Under the pieces are notes generated by a model, which worked only from the letters and a program-made list of their open reading frames with translations, was not told the origin of the DNA and searched no databases. A stretch of 6,382 bases of DNA from an uncultured Lachnoclostridium sp. (lineage in GTDB: Bacteria > Bacillota > Clostridia > Lachnospirales > Lachnospiraceae). The stretch spans positions 1 through 6,382 of the forward strand of contig CABQJX010000142.1 of NCBI GenBank assembly GCA_902464595.1. The letters are read 5' to 3'. The position numbers and the translations under genes are program-made. Shown one piece after another: positions 5,687 to 6,382 of the stretch (position 1 is the first letter of the stretch; the number at the start of each line of letters is the position of its first letter).

Positions 5687-6382
5687 ATGGAGCGAAAGAA
5701 AGCAGGAATGGTATATCTGATTGGAGCAGGGCCTGGAAACCCGGAGCTGATGACGCTGAAGGGAAGACGGATTATAAGCTCCTGCGATGCCATCGTGTAT
5801 GATCATCTGGCTTCCAGAGAATGCCTGAGCTGGGCATCAAAGGATTGCCGCCTCATTTATGTGGGGAAAAAGTGCGGCTGCCATTCTATGAAACAGGAGG
5901 ACATCAATGCATGTCTGGTAGATTTGGCTCTGGCCGGCCTGACTGTTGTACGGCTCAAGGGAGGGGATCCCTTTGTGTTTGGAAGAGGCGGTGAAGAGAT
6001 TTTGGCCTTACAGGAGCATGCCATTCCCTTCGAGGCCGTACCGGGGGTCACCTCAGCAGTGGCAGTCCCGGAATGGGCAGGAATCCCGGTCACCCACCGG
6101 GGTCTGAGCCGCAGCTTTCATGTGATCACAGGACATATGGGGGAGAAGGGAGAGACTCTGCCTGAGGATATACGCAGATGGGCTTCCCTTCCGGGAACCT
6201 TTGTTTTTCTCATGGGAAGATCCCATTTGGGTTCCATTGCCAGGGAACTGATGGAAGGCGGGATGTCCCCCCAGACTCCGGCAGCTGTCATTGAGCAGGG
6301 AACTCTTCCTGGACAGCGAACCGTACGAGGGCCTTTGGAATCCATTGAAAAGCTGGCCAAGGAAGAAAGGATCGGAACTCCC
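5687..6382 (+). CDS. cobA: Uroporphyrinogen-III C-methyltransferase (3' end outside window; possible HemD fusion)
   Basis: The enzyme transfers two methyl groups from S-adenosylmethionine to C-2 and C-7 of uroporphyrinogen III, making precorrin-2, the first step towards siroheme and cobalamin. The frame is open for 232 codons to the last base. Family motifs are clear: VYLIGAGPGNPELMTLKG (9-26), YVGKKCGCHSM (58-68), the SAM-binding VRLKGGDPFVFGRGGEE (88-104), VPGVTSA (118-124), AGIPVTHRG (131-139) and TGH (148-150). The methyltransferase domain normally takes about 245-255 residues, so it is nearly complete at the edge. In many Clostridia this domain is followed in the same polypeptide by uroporphyrinogen-III synthase (HemD). 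No separate hemD lies between hemC and this gene, so a CobA-HemD fusion is plausible but not visible. The 66-base gap after hemC shows no terminator. The CxCH in the GKKCGCHSM motif is unusual to my eye. Confidence 0.95.
   Translation, partial: MERKKAGMVYLIGAGPGNPELMTLKGRRIISSCDAIVYDHLASRECLSWASKDCRLIYVGKKCGCHSMKQEDINACLVDLALAGLTVVRLKGGDPFVFGRGGEEILALQEHAIPFEAVPGVTSAVAVPEWAGIPVTHRGLSRSFHVITGHMGEKGETLPEDIRRWASLPGTFVFLMGRSHLGSIARELMEGGMSPQTPAAVIEQGTLPGQRTVRGPLESIEKLAKEERIGTP

Overview
The window looks like a stretch of chromosome from a Gram-positive anaerobe of the class Clostridia, most likely a gut Lachnospiraceae relative. This rests on protein style, strong AGGAG-type ribosome binding sites, sigma-A-like promoters, a D,D-carboxypeptidase with a C-terminal membrane anchor, and a clustered sirC-hemC-cobA tetrapyrrole operon. 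The lineage is inference; no rRNA or other marker gene is present. Coding density is high, no non-coding stretch exceeds about 220 bases, and no mobile element, CRISPR array, tRNA or rRNA was seen.

Region 1 (1-2425) is a sugar-acid module. A LysR-type regulator (minus strand, C-terminus cut by the window edge) is divergent from a complete glucarate dehydratase gene, gudD. They share a 179-base, AT-rich control region with a plausible promoter for each direction and an inverted repeat over the regulator's own promoter. The LysR protein probably controls gudD in response to an aldarate or a related metabolite. gudD is followed by a strong two-tier intrinsic terminator and so looks monocistronic; no aldolase, reductase or transporter for the pathway is visible here.

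Region 2 (2438-6382) starts with an exact consensus sigma-A promoter (TTGACA, 17 bases, TATAAT) and a leader of about 87 bases containing a hairpin. It leads into dacF (D-alanyl-D-alanine carboxypeptidase), sirC (precorrin-2 dehydrogenase), hemC (hydroxymethylbilane synthase) and cobA (uroporphyrinogen-III C-methyltransferase, open at the window end and possibly fused to hemD). The dacF stop and the preferred sirC start are one base apart, and no terminator was seen between any of these genes. Peptidoglycan trimming and siroheme/cobalamin precursor synthesis are therefore probably on one transcript. HemC makes hydroxymethylbilane, a HemD (not visible) would cyclise it to uroporphyrinogen III, CobA methylates that to precorrin-2, and SirC oxidises it to sirohydrochlorin, the branch point to siroheme and cobalamin.

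All six genes belong to known families with their main active-site residues intact. I found no convincing evidence of an undescribed system. The points most worth a second look are the dacF-sirC coupling, the charged cytoplasmic tail of DacF, the isolated lysR/gudD pair, and the hairpin-bearing leader behind the consensus promoter.
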